NCBI RefSeq assembly: GCF_012163135.1 | Contig: NZ_JAAVUP010000002.1 | Coordinates: 620,001 to 684,000, forward strand | Length of the DNA: 64,000 bases | DNA from: Neoroseomonas oryzicola | Lineage (GTDB): Bacteria; Pseudomonadota; Alphaproteobacteria; Acetobacterales; Acetobacteraceae | Direction: 5' to 3' | In this document: in pieces, positions 37,511 through 46,191 of the stretch | How positions within the stretch are numbered: position 1 is the stretch's first letter | How the letters are laid out: each line of letters opens with the position of its first letter | Translations under genes and position numbers: made by a program | Notes under the pieces: model-generated | What the model was told of the DNA's origin: nothing | What the model saw: only the letters and a program-made list of their open reading frames with translations | Database searches by the model: none

Positions 37511-38170
37511 ATGACCCGCTCGCTGCTTCTCGCCGGCGCTGCCGCGCTGGCCCTGTTCTCCGGGGCGCCGGCCGCGCTGGCGCAGTCCGATCCCGCCGCG
37601 CTGCAGCTGATCGAGCGCCTGCGCCCGCAGGCCGGCGGCCAGACCCGCGGCATCCGCGTCCCCGGCGCCTCCGAAGGCACGACGCAGCCCGCCACGCCGA
37701 GCCAGCCGCCCGCCGCGGTCGCCGGCCCCGGCGCGCCGACCGTCTCCCCCGGGGCGACCAGCAGCTCCCGCCCGACCCAGGCCGTCGCCCGCCCGCCGGT
37801 GCGCGAGACCACCTCGGACGCGCCCTCGGCCTCGATCACCGTGATGTTCGCCTCGGGCTCCGCGGTGCTGACGCCCGATGCCGAACGCGCCCTCGCGCCG
37901 CTCGGCCGCGCGCTGAACTCGCAGGACCTCGCCGGCTTCCGCTTCCGCATCGAGGGCCATACCGACACGGTCGGCGACAACGCCTCCAACCAGGCGCTGT
38001 CGGAGCGCCGCGCCGCGGCGGTGCGCGAATACCTGATCAACAAGTTCGGCGTGAACCCCGGCCGCCTCGAGGCGGTGGGGCTGGGCGAGACCCAGCTCCT
38101 CGTCCCGACGCCGGACGAGACGTCCAACGCGCGCAACCGGCGCGTCCAGGTCGTCAACATCGGCAGCTGA
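37511..38170 (+). CDS. OmpA-family peptidoglycan-binding protein
   Basis: A 219-residue exported protein. A signal peptide (about 1-24, LLLAGAAALALFSGAPAALAQ) leads to a Pro-rich linker and a C-terminal OmpA domain (about 110-219) with ITVMFASGSAVLTPDAERAL, FRIEGHTDTVGDNASNQALSERRA and the NARNRRVQV end. It binds peptidoglycan in the periplasm. ATG 37511 has an AAGGAGGG ribosome site. It heads a compact group with the HEIGH protein (10 bases downstream) and the C58 protease, after the T6SS genes, so it may support envelope anchoring of the system. Confidence 0.9.
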   Translation: MTRSLLLAGAAALALFSGAPAALAQSDPAALQLIERLRPQAGGQTRGIRVPGASEGTTQPATPSQPPAAVAGPGAPTVSPGATSSSRPTQAVARPPVRETTSDAPSASITVMFASGSAVLTPDAERALAPLGRALNSQDLAGFRFRIEGHTDTVGDNASNQALSERRAAAVREYLINKFGVNPGRLEAVGLGETQLLVPTPDETSNARNRRVQVVNIGS

Positions 38171-38180
38171 CGGCGGGCGC

Positions 38181-39188
38181 ATGAACGACCCGGACGCGAC
38201 GGTCGTCCTGCCACGGCCCCAGGCGGTCGCGCCATCGGCCGGAAAAGCGCCGCCGCCCCGGCCGGGCGTGGTGCCGGGCCGGACCCTGGCGCTGGCCGCC
38301 GCCGGCGCGGTGGTCGCGGCCGGCGTGGCGGGGGCGGGGGCCTGGTACTGGCTCCGCTCCGGCACGCCGGAACCGCCGCCCAAGCCCGAAGGACCGGCGA
38401 TCGTCCAGGCGCCGCCCGCGCCGCCGGCGGTGCAGGTGCCCGCCGATGCGATGCCTCGCCTTGCGGCCGCCGATGCCATCTACGGCAACCGCGCGACGGC
38501 GCCGACGCTGTTCCGGCTGGCGGAGAACCCCCGCGTCTTCGTCTTCGACTTTCCCGACCTCGATGCCCAGGCCGCGATGTTCAACCGCGTCGCCGCGCTG
38601 GTGGAGAAGGTCGGCCTGCCGCGCGACCGCCTGCTCGACGACACCGCGCTCGCCGCGGCCATCGCGCGCAGCGGCGACACGGCGGCGACCTACTACTACG
38701 GCCACAACTACCGCGGCCGCGACCTCGAGCGCTTCTTCGCGCTGGCCGACCGCGACCGGATTACGCTGAACCCGGCCGAGCAGCGCCTGCGGCAGGAGGT
38801 CGAGCGCCTGCGCCGCATCGTGCCGCCGCCGGCGGACTTCGCGATCATCTCGGTGCCCGGCCTCGAATCCCGTGTCGATCCGACGATGCGCCGCGCGATC
38901 CTCAACCACGAGATCGGCCACGGCCACTTCTTCACCAACCCGGACTTCGCCGAGCATGTCGCGAAGGTCTGGCGCGAGGTCTTCACCGAGCAGGAGCGCG
39001 CGACCTTCCGGGCCTTCCTCGAACGCGAGGGATACGATCCCGCGCTCGAGGAGGTGATGATGAACGAGGCGATGGCCTACCTCGTCTTCACCCCCGATGC
39101 CCGCTTCTTCACGCCCATGCATGCAGGTCTGACCGAGGCGCGGGCCGAGCAGCTGCGCGCCGCCCTGCGCGCCCGCGCGCCGATCTGA
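38181..39188 (+). CDS. Membrane-anchored putative zinc metallopeptidase (HEIGH)
   Basis: A 335-residue protein I do not recognise as a named family. It has a cytoplasmic N-terminal tail with D-A-T-V-V (T7), one membrane segment near 36-58 (LALAAAGAVVAAGVAGAGAW) and a periplasmic Pro-rich linker. The C-terminal domain has NHEIGHGHFF (H243, E244, H247), matching HExxH, and NEAMAY with E296, a plausible third zinc ligand as in gluzincins. It lies between the OmpA gene and a C58 cysteine protease. Function is inferred: a periplasmic protease acting on the envelope or on T6SS components. That it is phospho-regulated is also inference. Confidence 0.65.
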   Translation: MNDPDATVVLPRPQAVAPSAGKAPPPRPGVVPGRTLALAAAGAVVAAGVAGAGAWYWLRSGTPEPPPKPEGPAIVQAPPAPPAVQVPADAMPRLAAADAIYGNRATAPTLFRLAENPRVFVFDFPDLDAQAAMFNRVAALVEKVGLPRDRLLDDTALAAAIARSGDTAATYYYGHNYRGRDLERFFALADRDRITLNPAEQRLRQEVERLRRIVPPPADFAIISVPGLESRVDPTMRRAILNHEIGHGHFFTNPDFAEHVAKVWREVFTEQERATFRAFLEREGYDPALEEVMMNEAMAYLVFTPDARFFTPMHAGLTEARAEQLRAALRARAPI

Positions 39189-39246
39189 CCCCAGGCCTGC
39201 GGCACATGCGGCGGCGAGTCCCGTCCCGTCCCGTGCCGTCCGGCGG

Positions 39247-39990
39247 ATGGCCGCCGCATCCGGGTGGCCGCGCATGAGGGAATTCGTCCAGCGCATTCGC
39301 GCGGCGGCGACCGGGGTAGGCGGCGCCTGCATTCCCTTCTCGCAGTGCCTCGAGCCGACGGCGACGCTGATCCGCACCCTGCCGGCGACCGCGGGCGGCA
39401 TCTGCCAGGCGCTCTGCGCCAAGTGGATCGCCGAGCACGCGAACGAGCGCTCGGTGTGGAACTGGCTCTGCACGCCGGGGACGATGAATGTCCGCCCGGC
39501 GATGATCGCCAACCTGATGATCAACTTCGCCGAGGGCGTCGCGGCACCGGGCAGCGCGGCGGCGAACGCCACGGTCCGGCGCGGCGCCGGCCAGGGCGAC
39601 ATGCTGTTCCAGGACGTGGTGACCGAGAAGTACCTCGCCCTGCACGGCGTCGTGCGCCGCGGCCTGGCACGCGCCAGGATGACGCGGCTGCACGCCTCGC
39701 GCGGCAGCCCGGTGATGGGCGCGCGCATCGCACGCGACCTCGATCCCGACCAATGGAACGGGCAGAACTTCTACGTGCTGGTCTCGGTCCTCGGGCCGGG
39801 GGGCGGGCACGCGCTCTGCGTCCATGTCGGCAGCAAGGACGTGTCCTTCTTCGACCCCAACTTCGGCGAGTTCTATTTCGACACGCGCGCGAAGTTCAAA
39901 GCCTTCATGCGGGATTTCTGGCGGATCTCGGCCTACCGGGACGCCTTCGACGCCTACTACATGCTTGATTTCGGCAGGAAGCCGGGCTGA
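39247..39990 (+). CDS. YopT-type cysteine protease (peptidase family C58), candidate effector
   Basis: A 247-residue protein with all three catalytic blocks of the YopT/AvrPphB family: GICQALCAKWIAEHA (Cys53), GGHALCVHVG (His188) and FFDPNFGEFYFDTRAKF (Asp203). YopT-family effectors cut host proteins, for example prenylated Rho GTPases; this protein's target is unknown. No signal peptide or membrane segment is visible. It may start at ATG 39247 or at ATG 39274, since neither has a clear ribosome site. It lies 58 bases after the HEIGH gene in the T6SS neighbourhood, which suggests a secreted effector, although no VgrG, PAAR or adaptor is adjacent. Confidence 0.8.
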   Translation: MAAASGWPRMREFVQRIRAAATGVGGACIPFSQCLEPTATLIRTLPATAGGICQALCAKWIAEHANERSVWNWLCTPGTMNVRPAMIANLMINFAEGVAAPGSAAANATVRRGAGQGDMLFQDVVTEKYLALHGVVRRGLARARMTRLHASRGSPVMGARIARDLDPDQWNGQNFYVLVSVLGPGGGHALCVHVGSKDVSFFDPNFGEFYFDTRAKFKAFMRDFWRISAYRDAFDAYYMLDFGRKPG

Positions 39991-39996
39991 GGCGCA

Positions 39997-40746
39997 TCAC
40001 CGCCGCGGCACGCGGCCGAGGATGCCCAGCATCGCCGCCCAGTGCCGTTCCGCTGCCACCGCGTCGAAGCCCGCCGAATCCGGCTGGGCGAAGCCGTGGT
40101 GGACGCCGGGATAATGCTCGATCCGGTGTTCCACGCCGCTGGCCGCGAGCGCTGCGGCGACCTGGCCCGGCACGCCGGCGGGGATGAAGGGATCCTGCTC
40201 GGCGAAGCAGAGATAGGCCGCGCCCCGCCGCATGCGCGGGATCCAGAGATGCGGGCTGTCCGGCGCGTCGGTCACCATGCGCGTGCCGTAGAAGGACGCC
40301 GCGACGGCGACGCGGTCGGGCTGCTCGGCCAGCGCCTGCAGGGCGAAGCGCCCGCTCATGCAGTAGCCGACCGCAGCACCGGGGCACGCCGGCGTGACGC
40401 CGAGCGCGTCGAGCATGGCCGTCAGGTCCGTGCGGAACTGCGCGTGGCCGTAGCCGCGGGCGAGGTTGAAGATCCGCTCGCGCTCCGGGTTGCCCTCCTG
40501 GCTGAAGGCGGCGCGGTCGAAGCCGATGTCGCGCGCGCTGCGCCAATAGAGGTTCGGCAGCAGCGCCCGGTAGCCCGCCGCGGCGAGGCGCGCGGCCATG
40601 CCCTGCAGCGCCGGCCGGACGCCCGGCGCGTCCATCAGCACCAGCACCGGGGGCGCCGCTTCGGGCGCGACGGCGGGGGCGTAGAGATGCGCATTGATCG
40701 CCCCGCCGGGGGCGGGGATGTCGATGGCCGTGCCGGTGATCGCCAT
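39997..40746 (-). CDS. Dienelactone hydrolase family protein
   Basis: A 249-residue alpha/beta hydrolase of the DLH family. The Cys nucleophile is C129 in VGYCMSGRFAL, the acid is D185 in FAEQDPFIP and the histidine is H217 in GVHHGF. Family members open dienelactones or act as esterases in the cytoplasm. It follows the kinase gene by 10 bases on the same strand and converges on the C58 gene with a 6-base gap. Any link with the T6SS is doubtful; the substrate is unknown. Confidence 0.88.
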   Translation of the reverse strand: MAITGTAIDIPAPGGAINAHLYAPAVAPEAAPPVLVLMDAPGVRPALQGMAARLAAAGYRALLPNLYWRSARDIGFDRAAFSQEGNPERERIFNLARGYGHAQFRTDLTAMLDALGVTPACPGAAVGYCMSGRFALQALAEQPDRVAVAASFYGTRMVTDAPDSPHLWIPRMRRGAAYLCFAEQDPFIPAGVPGQVAAALAASGVEHRIEHYPGVHHGFAQPDSAGFDAVAAERHWAAMLGILGRVPRR

Positions 40747-40756
40747 GGCGCGCCGT

Positions 40757-43039
40757 TCAGCGCCGCGCCACGGTCTCGACGACGATCGGGCGGACCACGA
40801 CGCGCGTGCCGCTCGCCCGCGCGTTGCGCAACGCGGCGGCGAGGGCGGACATGTAGGCTTCCTGCGATTCCACCAGCGGGCGGGAATTGCCGAAGAGCGG
40901 CCGGTCGGAGGCGATCACCACCGCGAGGTCGGTGCCGAAGGGCTCGTCCACCTCCCAGCCGGTGAAGCTTCCGGTGGGTTCGCCAAGCCGAACCCGCGCG
41001 CTGGCCTGGTAGAGCGTCGAGGGCACCAGGTTCGCGACCTCGCCCGACTTCATGAAGTAGGCGAGGTAGAGATGCGCCGGCCAGTCGGGCATCTGCACGT
41101 CGAACTGCAGCAGCTCGCCCTTCTGGAGCGGCATGCGGCCCACGACCTGCACGGTCGGCGCCGCCCCTGCGGGGCCGAGCACCGGGCGGAACAGGTCGAG
41201 CGCGGCGCAATAGGGCCCGTCGAAGGAGGTCAGCGCGAGCTGCGCCGCATCGTCGGGCACGCCGCGCGAGGAGAGGTTCTGGCGGATCGCCGTCTCGTCT
41301 CCGCGGCGGACCACGCCGGCCAGCGACATGGTGCGGTCGGTGGCGGACCAGGCGATGAGCGAGCAGGGGGTCTGCGTCGCGAGCGCCTGCGCCGCCGCGC
41401 GCAGGTCGAGCCGCGCGGCGGCGACCTGCGGCTGTTGCTGTTGCTGCTGTTGCTGCTGACGCGCGGCGGCCTCGCGGGCCGCCTGGTCGCGAGCAGCCTG
41501 TTCACGCGCCGCCAGGTCACGAGCCGCCTGTTCACGTGCGGCCTGCTCGCGTGCGGCCTGTTCCCGCGCCGCGGCCTCGCGCGCCTGTGCCTCGGCGGCG
41601 GCGCGCTCGCGTGCGGCCTGGTCGCGGGCGGCGGCGTTGCGGGCGGCCTGTTCGCGCGCGGCGGCGTCACGGGCGGCCTGTTCGGCGGCGGCCTGGTCCC
41701 GCGCGGCCTGGGCCTGGCGGGCCTGGGCCTCGGTGGCGGCCTGGTCGCGGGCCGCGGCTTCGCGCGCCGCCTGTTCGCGGGCGGCCTGCTCGCGGGCGGC
41801 GATCTCGCGGGCCTGGGCGTCGCGTGCCGCCTGCTCGCGCGCCGCGGCCTCGCGCGCGGCGGCATCGCGCTGCGCCTGATCTGCGGCCGCCTGTGCGCGG
41901 GCCTGGGCGTCGCGCGCCGCGGCCTCCTGCTCGAGGCGCTGGCGCTCGAGCACGGCCGGGTCGGGACCGGCGCCGGGGCCGGCGAGGAAGAACCAGGCCG
42001 CGCCGGCGGCGGCGACCAGGGCGCCGGCCCCGCCGGCGATCAGCGCGACCGGCGGGCCCTTCTTCTCGCCGCTGGCGGCGGGTGCGGGCGTGGCTGGCCG
42101 GGACTGCGTGCCGGCAGAAGCGGTCGCGCCGGCCACGGGCCGCGCGGTGACCACCGTCGCATCCTCGTTCAGGCCAGGCAGGCCCGGCAGGCCGCCGCCC
42201 ATCGCAGGCTCGGGCGCGTTGCCGCTGGCCGCGGCGCGGATCGCATCGGCGAATTCCGCGGCGGATCGAAAACGGTCGTCGGGCCGCTTCGCGAGCGCGC
42301 GCGAGATCACCCCGTCGAAGGCCCGCGGCGTGGTGACGGACAGGGTGGAGGGCGGCGGCGGCTCGGTGTGCAGGGCCTTGTGCATGACCGCCGAGAAGCC
42401 GCCCTCGAACGGCTTCTCCCCGGTCAGCAGCTGGTAGAGCATGACGCCCGAGGCCCAGATGTCGGCGCGCAGGTCGACCGGTTCGCCGCGGAACTGCTCG
42501 GGCGCCATGTAGGAGGGCGTGCCGATCAGCGTGCCCACCTGCGTCATCGAGGAGTTCTCGAGCCGGGCGATGCCGAAATCGGCGATCTTCACCTGGCCGT
42601 CCGGCGTGAGCATGATGTTGCCGGGCTTGATGTCCCGGTGCACCACGCCGCGCTGGTGCGAATAGTGCAGCCCGGCGCAGACCTCGCCCATGATCCGCAC
42701 GATCTCGGGGACGGTGAAGCGCTCGTTCTTGTCGAGCCGGCCCTTGAGGCTGCCGCCCTCGACCAGCTCCATCACGATCCAGGCCTGGGTCGCGTTCTCG
42801 CCGTAGTCGTAGACGCCGACGATGTTGGGGTGGGACAGGCGGCCGGCGGCCTGCGCCTCGCGCCGGAAGCGGGCATGCGCCTCGACGGCTTCGGGGTCGC
42901 TTTCGTTCGGGCGGTTGACGACCTTGATGGCGACGCGGCGCTCGATGATGCGGTCCACCGCGTCGTAGACCGTGCCCATCGCGCCCGCGCCGAGCGTCCC
43001 GCGGACTTCGTACTTCTGGTTCAGCTCGGCTGGCAGCAT
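40757..43039 (-). CDS. ppkA: Serine/threonine protein kinase of the T6SS switch (PpkA-like)
   Basis: A 760-residue transmembrane kinase. The kinase domain (about 10-265) has the Gly loop GTLGAGAMGTVY, K39, HRDIKPGN (D136), DFG (154-156) and GTPSYMAPEQ. A linker with D-A-T-V-V (T295) precedes one membrane segment near 331-353. The periplasmic part has a long E/D-Q-A-A-R-x-A-A repeat (about 364-526), a polyGln run (528-536) and a C-terminal domain (about 640-745) resembling DUF4384 (LLQFDVQMPDWPAHLYLAYF). With PppA and Fha it completes the T6SS threonine-phosphorylation pathway. The periplasmic part probably senses envelope signals. Confidence 0.85.
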   Translation of the reverse strand: MLPAELNQKYEVRGTLGAGAMGTVYDAVDRIIERRVAIKVVNRPNESDPEAVEAHARFRREAQAAGRLSHPNIVGVYDYGENATQAWIVMELVEGGSLKGRLDKNERFTVPEIVRIMGEVCAGLHYSHQRGVVHRDIKPGNIMLTPDGQVKIADFGIARLENSSMTQVGTLIGTPSYMAPEQFRGEPVDLRADIWASGVMLYQLLTGEKPFEGGFSAVMHKALHTEPPPPSTLSVTTPRAFDGVISRALAKRPDDRFRSAAEFADAIRAAASGNAPEPAMGGGLPGLPGLNEDATVVTARPVAGATASAGTQSRPATPAPAASGEKKGPPVALIAGGAGALVAAAGAAWFFLAGPGAGPDPAVLERQRLEQEAAARDAQARAQAAADQAQRDAAAREAAAREQAARDAQAREIAAREQAAREQAAREAAARDQAATEAQARQAQAARDQAAAEQAARDAAAREQAARNAAARDQAARERAAAEAQAREAAAREQAAREQAAREQAARDLAAREQAARDQAAREAAARQQQQQQQQQPQVAAARLDLRAAAQALATQTPCSLIAWSATDRTMSLAGVVRRGDETAIRQNLSSRGVPDDAAQLALTSFDGPYCAALDLFRPVLGPAGAAPTVQVVGRMPLQKGELLQFDVQMPDWPAHLYLAYFMKSGEVANLVPSTLYQASARVRLGEPTGSFTGWEVDEPFGTDLAVVIASDRPLFGNSRPLVESQEAYMSALAAALRNARASGTRVVVRPIVVETVARR
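41455..41950 (-). repeat. Ala/Gln/Arg-rich repeat region of the kinase gene
   Basis: Imperfect GC-rich repeats encode about twenty short units of the form [ED]-Q-A-A-R-[ED]-x-A-A-R, flanked by a CAG/CAA polyGln tract at about 41432-41458. The pattern predicts a long charged helix in the periplasm. The many similar units could allow length variation. Confidence 0.75.
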
Positions 43040-43175
43040 GGGTCCTCGGGGTCTCCGGCGTCCCGCATCCGGTTCGGGGCGATGCTACAGCCTCGCCGCC
43101 GCGATGTCGTTACCACGGCGGAGAACATTTGCACGCATTGCGATTCCCCTCACCGCACGCGCCGGCGCGCCGCTG

Positions 43176-46100
43176 TTACAGGCGGGCCGGGCCGTTGGTC
43201 GGCGCCTGGGCGCTGCCGCCCGGCGTCCCGGTCCGCCGCCCGTCGCCGATCAGCACGAAGGGGGCCCAGTAGTAGGGGTGGGCGAAGGCGGCCGGGATGC
43301 TGCGTCCGGCTTCCTCGAGGATCAGCATCTGCGCCCCGCGCAGCGACGCGGCGGAACTCGCGCCCCCCTGCTGGCGGCGCAGCGTGTCGGCGACGGTCAG
43401 CGCCGCAGCGGCGTCGTCCACCGCCCAGTGGGTGACCATCAGCCCGCGGGCGCCGGCGTAGAAGAAGGCACGGGCAAGACCCGACAGCGCCTCGCCGCCG
43501 CCTTCGCCGCCCGGCCCGCCGGTGTTGCAGGCGGACAGGATCACGAGGTCGGCGTCCATCTTGATGTCGAGCACTTCGCTCGCCTTGAGGAAGGCGGGAT
43601 CGGCCGAGGGCGCCCCACCCGGCGGGGAGGCGACGACCGAAGGCTCCGGCAGGCACGAAAGCTCGCCCGGCAGCAGCGCGTGGGTCGCGAGATGCACGAC
43701 GCGATATTGGTCGAGCCGCTGGCGCCGCATGTTCGGGATGGTGAACTCCGCCCCGAGGATCGCCTTGTCCGGGGCCGCGCCCATCAGCTGGCGCGACGTC
43801 TGGACCTCCGCCCGCGTACCCGGCAGGCGGCCCAGGCCGGTGGCGAGCCGTGCATCGCGTCCGCAGCGGTCGGCGGGGAAGGAGCGCGCATATTGTGCGG
43901 CCGAGGGCGGGACGAAGTCGCCGAAGCCGATATAGGGCAGCGGCGCGGTCGACCCGGTGCCGGCGGCGCGCAGCGTCACCAGCGTCTGCGGGCTCGGCAC
44001 ATGGACGATGGCGAATTGCCGCACCAGCCAGGGCGCGCCGACCAGGTTCTCGGCCGGCGCGGGGCCGGCGAGCAGCATCCCGAAGGGCAGGGCGAGCAGC
44101 GGGCCGTCCGGCGCGACCACCAGCGTCTCGGTGCCCGCGAGCGAAGCCGCGAGCGGGCCCACCAGCAGGTTGTGCAGTTCCTGCGCCGCCTCGGTGTCGA
44201 AGCGGGGCACGCCGCCGGCGCCGATCTCGCTCGACCGCCGCACCCGGCTCACCAGCGCCGCCACGGCTTCCTCCCCGATCGGGATGCGCCGGGCGTCGAC
44301 GCGGCCGTTGCGGACCGACATGACGAAGCCGTTGTTGGGGCCGAGCAGCATGGTCAGCATGCCTTCCTGCGGCCCGAGGGCGCGGAAGACGCTGTCGGCA
44401 TCGACGGCGGCGAGCAGCAGCTGGCGATAGCCCGGCGCCGCCGCGGCCACCTGGCTCTCGGCCTCCGCGCGCCGCTGCTGGGCGGCGGCGATGCGCTGGT
44501 CGAGCGCGGCGTTGTTGGCGCCCGAGGCGTCGCGCTCGGCGAACAGGTCGCGCAGTTCGCGGTCGGCGTCCTGCAGGCCGCGCACCGCGCCCTGCACCGC
44601 CGGATTGCCTTCCGACACGCCAAGGCGCGCCGAGGCCTGCTGCACGTAGCGCGCAGTGCTTGAACGCTGGGCGAGCTGCGCGGCGCCGAACATCTCGGCC
44701 CGCAGCGCCGCGGCATTGCCCGGGCTGGCCGAGGCTTCCTGGTCCAGCGCGTCGAGGTAGGGGACGACGAGGGCGACCGGCAGGCCGATCTGGCGGGCGC
44801 GCAGGATGCCCGCGCCGGTGCGGAAGGCGGCCAGCGCCTCGGTCCGGCGGCCGGCGCGCAGGCGCTGCTGGCCGGCGAGGAACAGCGTCACGGCTTCCGG
44901 ACGCTCGCCCGGGGCGGCGATGCCGAAGCGGCCCGCCGCGCGTTCGAGCAGCGTCGCCGCCGCCTCGGTGCGGCCGAGGCGGATATCGGCGCCGGCCTCG
45001 GTGCGCAGCGCGCGGCCGACCATCATGTTGGGCTCGAGCCCGGCGCGGCGCAGCACGGCGCGGCCCTCGGCCACCACCTCGGCGGCTTCCTGCGCGCGCC
45101 CGGCGCGGGACAGCGCCACGGCGCGGTTGCGCTTCGCTTCCGCCAGGCCAAGGATCGCCGATTGCTGGACCGGGTCGGCCAGCAGCTCGGCGGTGTCGTT
45201 CTCCTGCGACTGCGAGGCGGCGGGCGCCAGCGCGGCGTAGCGGGTCTCGGCTTCCTGGAGGAAGGTCGCCGCGCGCGCCGGGTCGCCGGCATTGAGCGCA
45301 TGCAGGCCGCGATAGTGCAGCACGCGCGCCTGCATGGTCGGGTCGGCGGCGCGCGGGGCGAGGGTGCCGGCGCGGTCGAGCAGGACCTGCGCCTCGGACA
45401 GGCGCTTCTGGTTGGACAGGTTCACCGCGAGGGCGAGCATCGGCGCCGCGGTGTTGGGATTGTCGCGGCCCAGCACGCGTTCCTGCACCGACAGCGCGGC
45501 GCGGTAGGCGTCCTCGGCGGCGGCGAAGTTCTCGGTCTGGTTCAGGTCGCGGCCGAGGTTCATCAGCTGCTCGTAGCGGCCGACATCGGCGGCGCCGAAG
45601 GCGTCGGCCGACAGGCGCGCCACCGCGAGTTCGAGCGCGGCCGAACGCGACCCGCCCCCTGCCGCGGTGCCCGAACCGCCCGTGCGGCCGGTGGCGAGGC
45701 GCTCGATGACGGGCAGGGAGGTCGCGACGCCGTCGGCGACCACCGGCCCGGACGCCCCGGCAGTGACGATGGCGACGTGCGGCCAGCCGCCGGCCCGGCG
45801 CGTGCAGGCGAGCAGCCGCGCCGAGCCGCCGCCCGTCACGGTGGTGCGCGTCGGCGGGCCGCAGGCGACGCGCTGGTCGAGCCAGGACCGCCACAGCCCC
45901 GAGGTGGCGAGCGCGTCGAGATCCGCCTCGGTCGCGCTGCCCGAGAGTTCGAGCACGCGCGCGGCCGGCTGGGTCCAGCCGCCGCAGAACACCTCACGCG
46001 CACGCAGCACCGGACGGTCGGCGGCGATGGTGCGCCCGGGCTGCGCCTGGCAGGCCTCGTTGCGTGCGTCGGTGCCGACGGGCTCGCCGGCGGTGGCACT

Positions 46101-46187
46101 CATGGTGCGCGTCACATAGGCGTCGGGCGGCGGCTCGGAGCAGGCCGAGAGTCCGATGAGCAGGCAGGCGGCGAGCGGGACGCGCAC
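43176..46187 (-). CDS. CHAT-domain protease lipoprotein with TPR-like repeats
   Basis: A 1003-residue protein. The N terminus is a lipoprotein signal with lipobox L13-S-A-C16. The middle (about 170-560) is Ala/Arg-rich and TPR-like (AAEDAYRAALSVQERVLG). The last ~350 residues form a CHAT caspase-like domain with catalytic H836 in VVHLATHA and C887 in LVILSACNTGG, then LARAFFYAGARGLMVTHW. CHAT proteases cleave specific protein partners. It follows tpsA by 4 bases in the tpsB-tpsA operon. CHAT proteins near filamentous-haemagglutinin-like genes are known elsewhere, for example in cyanobacteria. The substrate is inferred to be the exoprotein or a partner. Confidence 0.88.
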   Translation of the reverse strand: MRVPLAACLLIGLSACSEPPPDAYVTRTMSATAGEPVGTDARNEACQAQPGRTIAADRPVLRAREVFCGGWTQPAARVLELSGSATEADLDALATSGLWRSWLDQRVACGPPTRTTVTGGGSARLLACTRRAGGWPHVAIVTAGASGPVVADGVATSLPVIERLATGRTGGSGTAAGGGSRSAALELAVARLSADAFGAADVGRYEQLMNLGRDLNQTENFAAAEDAYRAALSVQERVLGRDNPNTAAPMLALAVNLSNQKRLSEAQVLLDRAGTLAPRAADPTMQARVLHYRGLHALNAGDPARAATFLQEAETRYAALAPAASQSQENDTAELLADPVQQSAILGLAEAKRNRAVALSRAGRAQEAAEVVAEGRAVLRRAGLEPNMMVGRALRTEAGADIRLGRTEAAATLLERAAGRFGIAAPGERPEAVTLFLAGQQRLRAGRRTEALAAFRTGAGILRARQIGLPVALVVPYLDALDQEASASPGNAAALRAEMFGAAQLAQRSSTARYVQQASARLGVSEGNPAVQGAVRGLQDADRELRDLFAERDASGANNAALDQRIAAAQQRRAEAESQVAAAAPGYRQLLLAAVDADSVFRALGPQEGMLTMLLGPNNGFVMSVRNGRVDARRIPIGEEAVAALVSRVRRSSEIGAGGVPRFDTEAAQELHNLLVGPLAASLAGTETLVVAPDGPLLALPFGMLLAGPAPAENLVGAPWLVRQFAIVHVPSPQTLVTLRAAGTGSTAPLPYIGFGDFVPPSAAQYARSFPADRCGRDARLATGLGRLPGTRAEVQTSRQLMGAAPDKAILGAEFTIPNMRRQRLDQYRVVHLATHALLPGELSCLPEPSVVASPPGGAPSADPAFLKASEVLDIKMDADLVILSACNTGGPGGEGGGEALSGLARAFFYAGARGLMVTHWAVDDAAAALTVADTLRRQQGGASSAASLRGAQMLILEEAGRSIPAAFAHPYYWAPFVLIGDGRRTGTPGGSAQAPTNGPARL

Positions 46188-46191
46188 GGGC

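Noticed and set aside
43158..43169. CGCGCCGGCGCG palindrome after the kinase promoter region
   Set aside because: Simple GC alternation with no T-run; likely compositional.
40694..43435. A 913-codon plus-strand frame opposite the kinase gene
   Set aside because: The kinase motifs on the other strand are clear; this frame is an antisense artefact of the repeat-rich region.
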